Shown one piece after another: positions 1 to 9,286 of a stretch of DNA of 64,000 nucleotides; position 1 is the stretch's first letter; the number at the start of each line of letters is the position of its first letter. The translations under genes and the position numbers were made by a program. Source of the DNA: Flavobacterium sp. (GTDB taxonomy: Bacteria > Bacteroidota > Bacteroidia > Flavobacteriales > Flavobacteriaceae); NCBI GenBank assembly GCA_016714905.1, contig JADKBW010000013.1, positions 1 through 64,000 of the forward strand. The letters run 5' to 3'. Below the pieces are notes generated by a model that was given only the letters and a program-made list of their open reading frames with translations, ran no database searches and was not told the DNA's origin.

Positions 1-1104
1 TGGCTTCTCAAACAACGATATCCCTACAAATCCCTTAGCTTTTGGTTCTAAATGAAATAGGAAGTGTTGACAGCATCCGACTTCAATCCGGCACTGCTCA
101 ATGACCCCGAAAAAACCCAAAACTTTGCAACGAAACTCGAGATTCTGCAACCGCTCATCAATTTAGATGGTCTCTACGGACGCCAAGCGGCGAAGTCCAA
201 AATGCAAGCTTTCGAATTGCAAACGGAACGCAAAACAGAATATCTCGAATTGGAAGTCAACAAAGCCTATATGCAGTTGCAGTTAGCCTATAAAGCACTC
301 GCCGTCGTAGAAAAAGCAATGGCTACCGGAAAAGCCAATTTGACATTGGTTGAGAATTACTTTAAACAAGGTTTGTTGCAAAAAACCGACTTGCTGAATG
401 CACAAGTTCGTGTCAATGAAATTGCCAACCAATTGCAGTATGCGAAAAGTACTATTCAAAATGCCTCAGACTACATCGCATTTTTACTAAATGAAGACAT
501 CCAAGGAAAAGTATACAAACCATTGGAACCCTTAGACCAAAAGATTGTTGTTGCAGTTGATGCATTTCAATTATCCGACAACAGAAAAGACTTTCAAGCG
601 ATGGAGAAATCGTCCGAAGCCTATCAAAAAATGTTACAATCCTCAAAAATGACACTCTTGCCAAGATTGAATGCTTTTGGTAGTTACGAATTATACGACC
701 GAAATCTATTCGGTACCGATGCTCAAGGATATATCGTGGGAGCGCAATTGGCTTGGAACGTATTTGATGGCTATAAATCGATTGGAAAAATGGCAAAGGC
801 AAAAGCTGATTTTCAGAAAGCGACGATAGAAAATCAACAATACAAAGCACAAAGTCAACTAGAGTTGAACAAAACTAACCGTCAACTGAAAGATGCTGAA
901 AACAAAGTCAATCTATCGCAACTCGCATTCGAACAATCGCAAGAGGTGTATCGTATCCGACAAAATCGTTTTTCACAAGGTTTGGAAAAAACAACCGATT
1001 TACTGACTGCGGAAACGCAAATGATTCAAAAAGAACTCGAGCATTTGCAGGCTATTTTCGAATATAATTTTACCAAAGCGTACTTACAATTTTTAACAAG
1101 ATAA
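1..1104 (+). CDS. TolC-family outer membrane efflux protein (5' partial, frame-broken)
   Basis: Outer-membrane channel of a tripartite RND pump, cut by the window edge. The long frame runs from about 61 to the stop at 1104 and is rich in helical heptad-like sequence (for example AYMQLQLAYKAL), with the tandem-duplicated layout of OEP/TolC proteins: two halves, each with a long coiled coil and an amphipathic barrel segment (LNAFGSYELYDRN, AQLAWNVFDGYKS). Bases 2-52 read GFSNNDIPTNPLAFGSK, which is the expected upstream TolC sequence but in another frame, followed by TGA. Around 50-60 a base is missing and an in-frame TAG appears where Gln is expected, so the GTG at 64 is not a believable start. 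The adaptor gene follows after 39 bp, which supports the assignment as the pump's outer-membrane component. Substrate cannot be read from the sequence. Confidence 0.9.
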
Positions 1105-1143
1105 AAACCAAGATACAAGTTTAACGACCCTAAAAAGCATACT

Positions 1144-2219
1144 ATGAAAAAAAGAATAACGATCCTCCTATTGTCTGGCTTATTCCTCCTGTCCTGCGGA
1201 AAAGAGCAAAAAGTACTTTCTGATACTGCAGCCCCAATTGCTGTAAAAGTGAGCGGTACAGCAGCGGAATCACAAAGTCCGTATGTGACAGCCAGCGGAA
1301 AAATTGAAGCCGAAAACAGTGCCAATTTAAGTACTCGAATGATGGGCTATGTGACTAGAGTTCATGTGAAAGTTGGACAAAAAGTCAATGCTGGGCAATT
1401 GCTCGTGAGTATCAGCAACACCGACTTACAAGCGAAGAAAGCGCAGGTTGACGCCTCTATATTGCAGGCAACTGCTGCTTTCAATAATGCTAAGAAAGAT
1501 TACGATCGGTTTGTTGCTTTGTTTGCGCAACAAAGTGCGTCACAGAAAGAGCTAGACGATATGACTTCGCGCTATGAAATGGCTAAAGCCGGATTAGAAG
1601 GCGCCAAGCAAATGAGAAATGCAGTGCAAGCGCAGTTTAGTTACTGCAATATAACGGCTCCATTTTCAGGCGAAGTAACGAATACTTTTGTAAAAGAGGG
1701 CGATATGGCCAATCACGGCATGCCACTCTTGAGCGTTGAAGGCGCCTCGCATTTGCAAGTGACCGCGATGGTTTCGGAAAACGATATTGTCTCTATTAAA
1801 AATGGAATGACGGCACATGTCTTAGTCAAATCGACTAATGAGAGCATCAAAGGAAAAGTGACAGAAGTGAGTCAATCGGCAAAGAACACCGGTGGACAAT
1901 ATTTGGTTAAAGTCAATTTAGAGAAAGCGCCAACTACGGTTTTATCAGGAATGTTTGCTAATGTTCAGTTTCCAGTTGCGGTGCAAAAACAACCGACTAA
2001 CACACAGTATTAGTACCTATAAGCGCTTTAGTTTATCAAGGTCAACTTACTGGTATTTATACTGTTAATGAAAATAAAATTGCAACGTTACGTTGGTTGC
2101 GTGTTGGAAAGAAATTCGGCAATCAAGTAGAAGTTTTGTCCGGATTGGCCGCTAATGAATCGTATATTCTATCGGCGGATGGCAAACTATATAATGGCGC
2201 AAAAGTAAGTATTCAGTAA
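1144..2219 (+). CDS. RND efflux periplasmic adaptor lipoprotein (frameshift near 2010)
   Basis: Membrane fusion protein of the HlyD/AcrA family that links the RND permease to the TolC channel. An SPII signal peptide ends in LFLLSCG, so Cys18 should be lipidated. A biotinyl-lipoyl-like half motif (GYVTRVHVKVGQKVNAGQLL, about residues 73-92) is followed by a coiled-coil hairpin, the second lipoyl half (CNITAPFSGEV) and a beta-barrel domain. The frame stops at 2011-2013, but the next frame continues without interruption from about 2013 to a TAA at 2217-2219 and reads as the normal C-terminal domain (VPISALVYQG, then WLRVGKKFGNQVEVLSGL). One base has therefore been gained or lost near 2010. The next gene, the permease, starts 117 bp downstream after a structured repeat. 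Confidence 0.9.
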
Positions 2220-2237
2220 GATCGCAATTTGAAAATC

Positions 2238-2328
2238 AGGGTTGCGTGAGGGATTGAAGGCGGCATCCTTTTGCGGAGCAAAAGATACAGCCGAAAGCCC
2301 GACCCGCAGGGGCACGCCCACAAAAAAA
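2238..2328 (+). repeat. Intergenic structured repeat, copy 1 (inside the efflux operon)
   Basis: The adaptor-permease gap holds a GC-richer block with a 7-bp hairpin: CTTTTGC at 2269-2275, loop GGA, GCAAAAG at 2279-2285. The hairpin is flanked by GGCATC on the left and GATACAG on the right. An outer GCGTG/CACGC pairing (about 2245-2249 with 2313-2317) could close the element. The same flanks surround a longer hairpin at about 45950-46050. It resembles an interspersed element I recall from Flavobacterium intergenic regions; the Rfam Flavo-1 motif is one possible identity that I could not test. It may terminate, attenuate or process the operon transcript. Confidence 0.6.
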
Positions 2329-2336
2329 AATAAATT

Positions 2337-5300
2337 ATGCAAGAAGGTATATCAGGTAAAATTGCTCACTTTTTTATCAATTCAAAACTCACCGTTTTAC
2401 TGATGGTGGCACTAATGATTATTGGTGTATACAGTTCATTTTTGATTCCACGGGAAGAGGAAACCGCAAATCAATGTGCCGATGGCGGATGTGATGGTTG
2501 GTTATCCTGGTGCGAGTCCATCGGAAGTTGAAAGTCGCGTCATTAAACCTCTAGAAAAGATCTTATCAAACATCAAAGGTGTCGAACATGTACACAGCAT
2601 GGCGATGAATGGTCAAGCTATGCTGATTGTGCAATTTTATGTAGGTCAAGATGTTGAGCGTTCTTACGTAAAGTTATACGACGAATTGGCAAAACACGAA
2701 AATATGTTTCCAACTGGTGTGTACAAACCGATGGTCAAAACGCGATCGATAGATGATGTGCCCATGTTGGGATTGACTTTATGGAGTGAAAAACAAGATG
2801 ATTATCAACTGCGACAAATTGCGGAAGAAGTCACTTCGGAGATTGAGAAAGTCAAAGATGTCGCCATTACCAAAGAAATTGGCGGACGAAATCGCGTGGT
2901 GAAAGTAGTTTTAGACAAGGATAAAATGTCCGGAAATGGCGTTGATGCAATGGGTATTATGCAGATGATTCAAGCCAATAATAACAGTTCACAGTCTGGT
3001 AGTTTTGTCACTAAAGACCAAGAATATCTGTTGACAACGGGACAGTTTTTACAAACCGCAGAAGATGTTGAAAATTTAGTTGTTGGCGTTAATGCCAATT
3101 TGCCTGTCTATTTGAAACAGGTCGCTACCGTACAAGACGGACCTGCTACACCCAATAGTTATGTTTCGTTTGGCTATGGAAAGTACAATGAAAAATTCAA
3201 AACGGCTTCTTCTGAATATCCAGCAGTGACGATTTCAGTCGGTAAAGTAAAAGGCGCTGATGCGATGAAAATTTCCGAGAAGATTTTAGACCGTGTCGAA
3301 CAATTGAAAAAGACCATGATTCCGAGTGACGTTCACGTAGAAGTTTCTCGAAACTACGGCGAAACTGCTTCTGACAAAGTAGGCGAACTGCTGCTCCACT
3401 TGGGCATTGCGATTATTGCGGTGACCTTTCTGGTAGTTTTGGCAATGGGCTGGCGTGGCGGTTTGGTGGTCTTTTTGTCGGTGCCGCTGACGTTTGCCTT
3501 GACTTTGTTTGCCTATTATTTGCTGGGTTACACGTTAAATCGAATTACCCTTTTTGCCCTAGTGTTTGTTGTCGGTATTGTGGTGGATGACAGTATTATC
3601 ATTGCGGAAAACATGCACCGGCATTTCAAAATGAAGCGATTGCCGTTTAAGCAAGCGGCGATTTATGCGATTAATGAAGTCGGGAATCCTACTATTCTCG
3701 CAACGTTTACGGTAATTGCTGCAATATTGCCCATGGCTTTTGTATCGGGGCATGATGGGTCCGTATATGAGTCCAATGCCGATTGGCGCTTCCATTGCCA
3801 TGTTGCTTTCCTTGTTTGTCGCATTGACCGTAACACCATATTTAGGCTACCATTTACTGCAAGAAAAAGAAGAGCAAAAACACAAAGAAGAGCATGGACT
3901 AGAAACCAATTGGATTTACAAATTATACAATAAACTCGAGCGTCCTTTATTGGAAAGCAGTAAAAAAAGAAGGCTATTGGTCGGACTTACCGTTCTGCTA
4001 CTCGTGGGTTCGGTGGTGATGTTTTTTACCAAATCGGTGGTTGTGAAAATGTTGCCTTTCGATAATAAAAATGAGTTTCAAGTGGTCATCGACATGCCAG
4101 AAGGAACCACTTTAGAGCGAACTGCTGCAGTGACCCAGGAAATTGCGCAATATCTTACCACGGTTCCTGAGGTGGTTGATTACCAGAATTATATTGGTAC
4201 CTCCGCTCCTATTACGTTTAATGGTTTGGTGCGGCATTACGATTTGCGTGGCGGAAGCAATATGGCGGACATTCAAGTAAACTTACTGCATAAAGACGAA
4301 CGCGATATACAAAGTCACGGGATTGCGAAACAAGTCCGTCCAGAAATTCAAAAAATAGCCAAGAAATACGGTGCGAATGTCAAAATCATCGAAGTACCAC
4401 CTGGACCTCCAGTCTTATCGACCTTAGTGGCGGAGATTTACGGTCCGAATTACAAAGACCAAATCAAAGTGGCCAATCAAGTGAAAGGAATCTTGGAAAG
4501 CACGACTGATATTGTTGATGTCGATTGGATGACTGAGGACAATCAAACAGAATATAAACTTGAAGTCGATAAAGAAAAAGCTATGTTGAATGGCATTGCG
4601 CCACAGCAAATCGTGGGCAATTTGACCTACCTGTTGAAGGAATATCCAGTTTCGAACTTATATGATGAAAACTCCAATGACAATGTGGGAATTGTTTTAT
4701 CGCTCGATGATCAAGATAAAACTTCTTTGCAAGACATTCAGAATGTGAAGATTAAAGGAAGTCAAGGGAACATGGTTTCGGTAAGTGATTTGGTTAAAGT
4801 AAAAACAGACACCCTACAAAAGACCATTTACAGAAAAGATCAAAAACGAGTGGTTTATGTAACTGCCGACATGGCTGGCGCATTGGAAAGTCCAGTATAT
4901 GCGATTCTGGGAATGAATGAAAAACTTCAGAACATGAAATTGCCCAAAGGCTATCAAGTCAATGAACTGTATATGGAACAGCCCACAGATGAAAGTGAAT
5001 TTACAGTAAAATGGGATGGTGAATGGCAAATCACGTTAGAAGTATTCCGCGATTTAGGTGTTGCCTTTCTGGTTGTGATTGTCATTATCTACATGTTGAT
5101 TGTCGGCTGGTTTCAGAACTTCAAAACACCTATGGTGATGATGATGGCGATACCATTGTCGCTGATTGGAATTGTATTTGGGCATTGGCTGCTCGGCGCT
5201 TTTTTTACCGCCACATCGTTTATTGGAATGATTGCTTTAGCGGGTGTTATGGTGCGGAACTCTGTGCTGTTGATCGACTTTATCGAAATCAGACTGAACG

Positions 5301-5530
5301 ACGGTGTTGCACTGAAACAAGCCATTATTGAAGCGGGAGCAGTAAGAACCACGCCTATTTTATTGACTACGGGAGCAGTTGTTATAGGTGCTTCGATTAT
5401 CCTATTTGATCCCATTTTTCAAGGACTAGCGATTTCGTTGGTCTTCGGAGCAATTGTGTCTACTGTACTCACATTGTTGGTCGTGCCGATTATTTATTAT
5501 GTGACCGAGAGAAAAAAATGGGAGAAGTAA
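2337..5530 (+). CDS. RND (HAE1/AcrB-like) efflux permease, broken by two frameshifts
   Basis: Inner-membrane proton-driven pump of the AcrB/AcrD/AcrF family, about 1,064 codons if read through, which is the normal size. The N-terminus (KIAHFFINSKLTVLLMVALM) is TM1. The porter sequence PMADVMVGYPGASPSEVESR follows, the TM4 proton-relay motif GIVVDDSIIIAENM lies near residue 413-426, and the C-terminal TM bundle is seen around 5050-5500. Two breaks are needed to read it: an extra A near 2463 (after PREEE) and an extra G in the GGGG run near 3746 (after MAFVSG). Both sit in homopolymers and every segment is otherwise conserved, so the gene is probably intact in the organism. It is the third gene of the TolC-adaptor-permease operon. 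Substrate is unknown; the neighbouring sulfur genes hint at a sulfur-linked or redox-linked cargo, but that is inference. Confidence 0.92.
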
Positions 5531-5555
5531 TCTTATAATCTTAAAATCAAAAAAA

Positions 5556-5882
5556 ATGAAATTACTCATCATCACTGCTATTATTGCTTTCGAGAAAGAA
5601 ATCAAAATCATGCTTAAAAAAGCAAACATAAAAACTTACTCGTTTCAGGAAGTTCGCGGCTACAGCGACATTTCAGAAGAAGCAATTGATCATAATTGGT
5701 TCGCTGCTGAATACAACGAAACGGAATCACTGTTATTTTATGCTTTCGCACGCGCAGAAGAAGTTGATCAGGTTTTTAATTTAATCAACACTTTCAATGC
5801 AAAAGAAGAAACGCTGTCGCAAATTCATGTTGCAGTGGTTAATATCGAGAAATCAAACAATGCAAGACTTCACATTGTCTAA
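5556..5882 (+). CDS. Small PII-like (ferredoxin-fold) protein of the efflux operon
   Basis: A 108-residue soluble protein. The pattern KLLIITAI at the N-terminus, a helix (EKEIKIMLKKANIK), a strand pair ending in a GY turn (QEVRGYSD), a second helix (AEEVDQVFNLINTF) and a final strand (HVAVVNIEK) matches the beta-alpha-beta-beta-alpha-beta layout of PII/CutA-like proteins. A conserved-looking stretch HNWFAAEYNETESLLFYAF replaces the classical T-loop and I see no PII nucleotide-binding signature, so it is PII-like rather than GlnB. It begins 25 bp after the permease stop and precedes a DUF2892 gene, so it is probably cotranscribed and may sense a metabolite or ligand for the pump. The fold assignment is by pattern only. 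Confidence 0.6.
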   Translation: MKLLIITAIIAFEKEIKIMLKKANIKTYSFQEVRGYSDISEEAIDHNWFAAEYNETESLLFYAFARAEEVDQVFNLINTFNAKEETLSQIHVAVVNIEKSNNARLHIV

Positions 5883-5900
5883 CCTTTAAAAGAAAAATAA

Positions 5901-6086
5901 ATGATTAATAGAATTATTAGAGCCGTAGCGGGAGCCTTTATCCTGATAAGTCTTTTATTATCGATTTATGTCAATCAAAACTGGTTGTGGTTTACTGCCT
6001 TTGTCGGAGCCAACCTACTGCAGTCCTCGCTTACCAAATGGTGCTTGATGGAAGACATCTTGAAAAAATTAGGTGTAAAAGACTAA
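5901..6086 (+). CDS. DUF2892 (YgaP-like) small membrane protein
   Basis: A 61-residue inner-membrane protein with two hydrophobic helices (about 8-24 and 28-42) and the family ending NLLQSSLTKWCLMEDILKKL. DUF2892 proteins are commonly found next to rhodaneses and persulfide-handling enzymes, and in YgaP the domain is fused to a rhodanese. Here it lies 18 bp after the PII-like gene and 30 bp before the persulfide dioxygenase-rhodanese gene, which fits a sulfur-relay role at the membrane. The Cys in KWCLME is the family's usual conserved Cys position as I recall it. Confidence 0.8.
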   Translation: MINRIIRAVAGAFILISLLLSIYVNQNWLWFTAFVGANLLQSSLTKWCLMEDILKKLGVKD

Positions 6087-6116
6087 AAAAACTATTTTTG
6101 TGTCAAATCACATGAT

Positions 6117-7529
6117 ATGAAAATCGAACAAATATATACCGGATGCATTGCCCAGGCAGCTTACTATATTGAAAATAATGGAGAAGCAGCGATTATTGAT
6201 CCACTTCGAGAAGTGCAACCCTATTTAGATCGCGCTGCCAAAGACAATGCACATATTAAGTACATTTTTGAAACTCATTTTCATGCTGATTTTGTATCGG
6301 GTCACCTCGACTTGGCAAAAAAATCAGGGGGAAAAATCGTTTATGGTCCAACGGCAAAACCCGAATTTGAGGCTATTATCGCAGAAGACAATCAAGAATT
6401 TAAGGTTGGAAATTACACCATCAAAGCCATTCATACTCCAGGTCACACATTAGAAAGCACTTGTTATTTGCTGATGGATGAAAACGGAAAAGCACACGGA
6501 ATTATAACTGGCGACACTTTGTTTATTGGAGATGTCGGTCGACCTGATTTAGCGCAAGCCTTAGTTGACGATTTAACGCAGGAAAAATTAGCGTCTTACT
6601 TGTTTGATTCGCTGCGTAATAAAATCATGCCGTTGTCGGACGATTTGATTGTGTATCCGAGTCATGGTGCCGGAAGTGCTTGTGGGAAAAACATGAGTAA
6701 AGAAACGACAGACACTTTGGGCAATCAGAAGAAGACCAATTACGCGTTGCGGGCCGACATGACTCGAGAAGAATTTACCAAAGAATTATTGGACGGTTTA
6801 GGATTACCACCTGCCTATTTTCCGCAGAATGTCATGTTGAATATTCAAGGTTATGAAAGCTTAGATGCTATTTTAGCGAAATCAAAGAAAGCATTAACAG
6901 CAGCCGAATTTGAAATAGTAGCGAATCAGTCTGAAGCGGTGGTCTTAGACGTTCGACATGAAGATGATTTTGTAAAAAAACACATCCCCAAATCGATATT
7001 TATCGGAATACAAGGGAACTTTGCCCCTTGGGTTGGTGCCTTATTAGCCGACGTAAAACAACCAATCCTATTGGTGACAACAGAGGGACGAGAGGAAGAA
7101 ACAATCACACGATTGTCACGAGTTGGTTTTGATCACGTTTTGGGATATTTAAAGGGAGGCATCGATGCATGGGAAGCAGCGGGCTTTGAAACCGATTCTA
7201 TTGATTCAATAAAACCGGAGCAATTTGCCAGTGAACTTTCCAAGAAAAGTATCGTAGTAGACGCCAGAAAACCGAGTGAATTTGACGCAGAACATGTTGA
7301 AAATGCAGTTAACATTCCTTTAGATTCGATCAATTCTAATTTCAGTGCAGTTCCAAAAGAAGATACTTTTTATTTGCATTGCGCCGGTGGTTATCGTTCC
7401 GTGATTATGGCGTCAATTCTTAAATCGAGAGGTTATCACAATTTGATAAATGTTGAAAAAGGAATCAGCGGCATTCGAAGTGCAGGAGTTGCATTGACGC
7501 AATTTGTTTGTCCATCCACTCAAAAATAA
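6117..7529 (+). CDS. Persulfide dioxygenase-like MBL hydrolase fused to two rhodanese domains
   Basis: A 470-residue cytoplasmic protein. Residues 1-240 form an ETHE1-type metallo-beta-lactamase domain with the metal motif THFHADFVSGH (53-63), HTPGHTLES, GDTLFIGDVGRPDL and a distal His in YPSHGAGSACGK. Proteins of this class oxidise glutathione or other persulfides to sulfite. Two rhodanese domains follow. The first (about 262-350) has TTEGREEE where the active-site Cys loop should be and so looks catalytically dead. The second (about 370-465) carries the intact loop HCAGGYRS with Cys near 422. The order of domains and the adjacent DUF2892 gene support sulfide/persulfide detoxification or sulfur transfer. 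A rho-independent terminator at 7555-7587 ends the operon. Confidence 0.88.
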   Translation: MKIEQIYTGCIAQAAYYIENNGEAAIIDPLREVQPYLDRAAKDNAHIKYIFETHFHADFVSGHLDLAKKSGGKIVYGPTAKPEFEAIIAEDNQEFKVGNYTIKAIHTPGHTLESTCYLLMDENGKAHGIITGDTLFIGDVGRPDLAQALVDDLTQEKLASYLFDSLRNKIMPLSDDLIVYPSHGAGSACGKNMSKETTDTLGNQKKTNYALRADMTREEFTKELLDGLGLPPAYFPQNVMLNIQGYESLDAILAKSKKALTAAEFEIVANQSEAVVLDVRHEDDFVKKHIPKSIFIGIQGNFAPWVGALLADVKQPILLVTTEGREEETITRLSRVGFDHVLGYLKGGIDAWEAAGFETDSIDSIKPEQFASELSKKSIVVDARKPSEFDAEHVENAVNIPLDSINSNFSAVPKEDTFYLHCAGGYRSVIMASILKSRGYHNLINVEKGISGIRSAGVALTQFVCPSTQK

Positions 7530-7554
7530 CAAGCTTCAAACAATAACAAAAAAT

Positions 7555-7587
7555 TAAGTCCTAAAAATAGTTAGGACTTATTTTTTT
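7555..7587 (+). terminator. Rho-independent terminator after the MBL-rhodanese gene
   Basis: A 10-bp perfect stem, TAAGTCCTAA at 7555-7564 with TTAGGACTTA at 7571-7580, loop AAATAG, is followed by seven T (7581-7587). It lies 25 bp after the stop at 7529 and closes the efflux/sulfur transcription unit. Confidence 0.85.
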
Positions 7588-7590
7588 GGA

Positions 7591-7598
7591 TACTTTTG
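7591..7598 (+). promoter_or_regulatory. Putative -7 element (TANNTTTG) for the TlpA-like gene
   Basis: TACTTTTG fits the Bacteroidota -7 consensus TANNTTTG and lies 30 bp before the ATG at 7628. No clear TTTG -33 box sits 19 bp upstream, because the preceding terminator occupies that space. Confidence 0.45.
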
Positions 7599-7627
7599 CA
7601 GACTTAATTTCAAAATATAAAAGTAGA

Positions 7628-8769
7628 ATGAAAAAATTTCTTTTAGTGGTAACAGCGCTTACTGTATTGATTTCATGTAACAAAGCTGGCGAGAACGAAT
7701 ATATTGTTACGGGAACAATTAAAGGAATTGCTGATGGAAAATCGGTGATTTTGGAAGTTCAAGATGAAACTGGGCAATTAAAACCAATTGATACGGTGAA
7801 ACTGGAGAAAGGAAAATTTACTTTCACAGGAAGTGCTAAAGAGCCAGACATGCATTTGATTAACATTGAAACAGTTGAAGGTAAAATCCCATTTATATTA
7901 GAAAATGGTGATATTGAAATGACAATCAATAAAGACAGTATCAACATTACAAAAGTAACCGGAACCTACAACAATGAGGAATTGAATAGCTACAAAGAAA
8001 AAGGTGCTGCGATTCAAAAGAAAATGATGAAGTTCCAAAAAGACAATACTGCTATTATGCAAGCGGCGCAACAAAAGCAAGATACGGTTGCAATGAATAA
8101 ATTGCGCAAGGAATACAGCAAATTTCAAGATGAATTTACTACTCAATCTGAATCATATGTAAGTTCACATCCTAAGCTTTTATATCCGCATTGATTATTG
8201 AAGGCATGTTCAATCAAATGTCGCCTGATATTGCAAAAATTACTAAATTTTATAACGGTCTGGATAAATCTGTTAAAGACACAAAACACGGAAAGAAGAT
8301 TAAGAAAAATCTAGATGCGCTTTCAAAGCCAGTAGCTACAACAACACCAATTGAAATTGGCACGGTTGCTCCGGAATTTTCTGCACCAAATCCAGAAGGA
8401 AAAATGGTTTCTTTAAAGAAAAGCAAAGGGAAAGTGACAATCATCGATTTTTGGGCTTCTTGGTGCAAACCTTGTCGTCAAGAAAACCCGAATATGGTGG
8501 CGTTGTACAAAGAATTTCACGCCAAAGGTTTAAATATTGTGAGTGTTTCTTTAGATGAAAAGGCGGATGAATGGAAAAAAGCGATTGCTAGTGATAAACT
8601 AACATGGACTCACCTTTCAAACCTAAAAGATTTTGAAGATCCAATTGCGCTTCAATATTCCGTTAAATTAATTCCTTCAATTTTTATTATAGACGCTTCT
8701 GGTAAAGTGGTGGCTAAAGATTTAAGAGGTGCTGAATTGAAAGCTAAAATTGCACAATTATTAGGATAA
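7628..8769 (+). CDS. TlpA-family thiol:disulfide oxidoreductase with DUF4369 (frameshift near 8176)
   Basis: Exported, probably lipid-anchored thioredoxin-fold protein of about 380 codons. An SPII signal (LTVLISCNK) is followed by a DUF4369 domain (GTIKGIADGKSVILEV, then FTGSAKEPDMHLINIE), a charged helical linker, and a C-terminal TlpA/AhpC-TSA domain with the redox motif WASWCKPCRQ and the cis-Pro region KLIPSIFIID. The first frame ends at a TGA after SSHPK; adding one G near 8176 gives PKAFISALIIEG and joins the second frame, so a single-base deletion splits the gene. I chose ATG 7628 because it begins the signal peptide; upstream in-frame sequence overlaps the promoter. In this phylum such proteins act in periplasmic thiol redox homeostasis or cytochrome c maturation. 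Confidence 0.88.
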
Positions 8770-8792
8770 AATCTGCTTTAGTACATAAAATA

Positions 8793-8820
8793 AAAAATCT
8801 CCTTTTTTCAGGAGATTTTT
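8793..8820 (+). terminator. Rho-independent terminator after the TlpA-like gene
   Basis: AAAAATCTCC (8793-8802) pairs with GGAGATTTTT (8811-8820) around a short T-rich loop, with two more T after the stem. It lies 23 bp after the stop. Confidence 0.85.
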
Positions 8821-8877
8821 TTATGCCATTCTATTCCAATAAGTTAAAAATAAGTTCAAATATTAGTCAAAATTAAA

Positions 8878-8908
8878 TTTGCTCACACCAAAACAGTTTT
8901 TATATTTG
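8878..8908 (+). promoter_or_regulatory. Perfect Bacteroidota promoter for tRNA-Tyr
   Basis: TTTG at 8878-8881, a 19-bp spacer and TATATTTG at 8901-8908 match the consensus TTTG-N19-TANNTTTG exactly. Transcription would begin a few bases before the mature tRNA end at 8918. It is the clearest promoter in the window and supports the Bacteroidota assignment. Confidence 0.85.
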
Positions 8909-8917
8909 CAACGCTTT

Positions 8918-8998
8918 GGGGAGATACTCAAGCGGCCAACGAGGGCAGACTGTAAATCTGCTGTGTGAACTTCGCAGGTTCGAATCCTGCTCTCCCCA
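8918..8998 (+). tRNA. tRNA-Tyr (anticodon GTA)
   Basis: A class II tRNA of 81 nt without encoded CCA. The acceptor stem GGGGAGA (8918-8924) pairs with TCTCCCC (8991-8997), and the discriminator is A. The anticodon stem GCAGA/TCTGC closes the loop CTGTAAA, giving anticodon GTA at 8952-8954. A long variable arm precedes the T arm (GCAGG-TTCGAAT-CCTGC), as expected for bacterial tRNA-Tyr. The 3' end and the following terminator are repeated 236 bp downstream. Confidence 0.96.
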
Positions 8999-9286
8999 CA
9001 AAAAACTATAATCCAAAAACAACAAGCTCGCTTGATTGTTTTTGGATTTTTTTTTGTGCAAGGATTTCCCACTGAGGATCATTTGAAAATAATCCTGATT
9101 GTTTTTATGAATTCCTATCGTGAATCATGGAAACCTTGAAGAATTACATCACAAATCACTTGAGCGTTTTTTTGTTTTAAGAAAGTGCGTAGGGTTCCCA
9201 CCCTACGGATCATGAAATAATCCTGCTCTCCCCACAAAAAACTATAATCCAAAAACAACAAGCTCGCTTGATTGTTTTTGGATTTT
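8983..9286 (+). repeat. 68-bp direct repeat that duplicates the tRNA-Tyr 3' end and terminator
   Basis: Bases 8983-9050 recur exactly at 9219-9286, an offset of 236 bp. The repeat contains the last 16 nt of the tRNA (AATCCTGCTCTCCCCA) plus the terminator hairpin. Between the copies lies unit A of the tandem array and a second small hairpin, CGTAGGG/CCCTACG at about 9188-9207. A partial tRNA 3' duplication is the kind of scar left by integration at a tRNA or by slippage; I see no integrase nearby. Confidence 0.85.
9011..9055 (+). terminator. Rho-independent terminator of tRNA-Tyr
   Basis: A long imperfect hairpin, ATCCAAAAACAACAAGC (9011-9027) with GCTTGATTGTTTTTGGAT (9030-9047), is followed by a T run (9048-9055). 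A nearly identical hairpin recurs at about 9247-9283. Confidence 0.8.

Noticed and set aside
5023..5415. Frames of 100 codons on both strands within the permease
   Set aside because: Overlap the conserved TM region of the RND permease and have no sensible composition; shadow frames.
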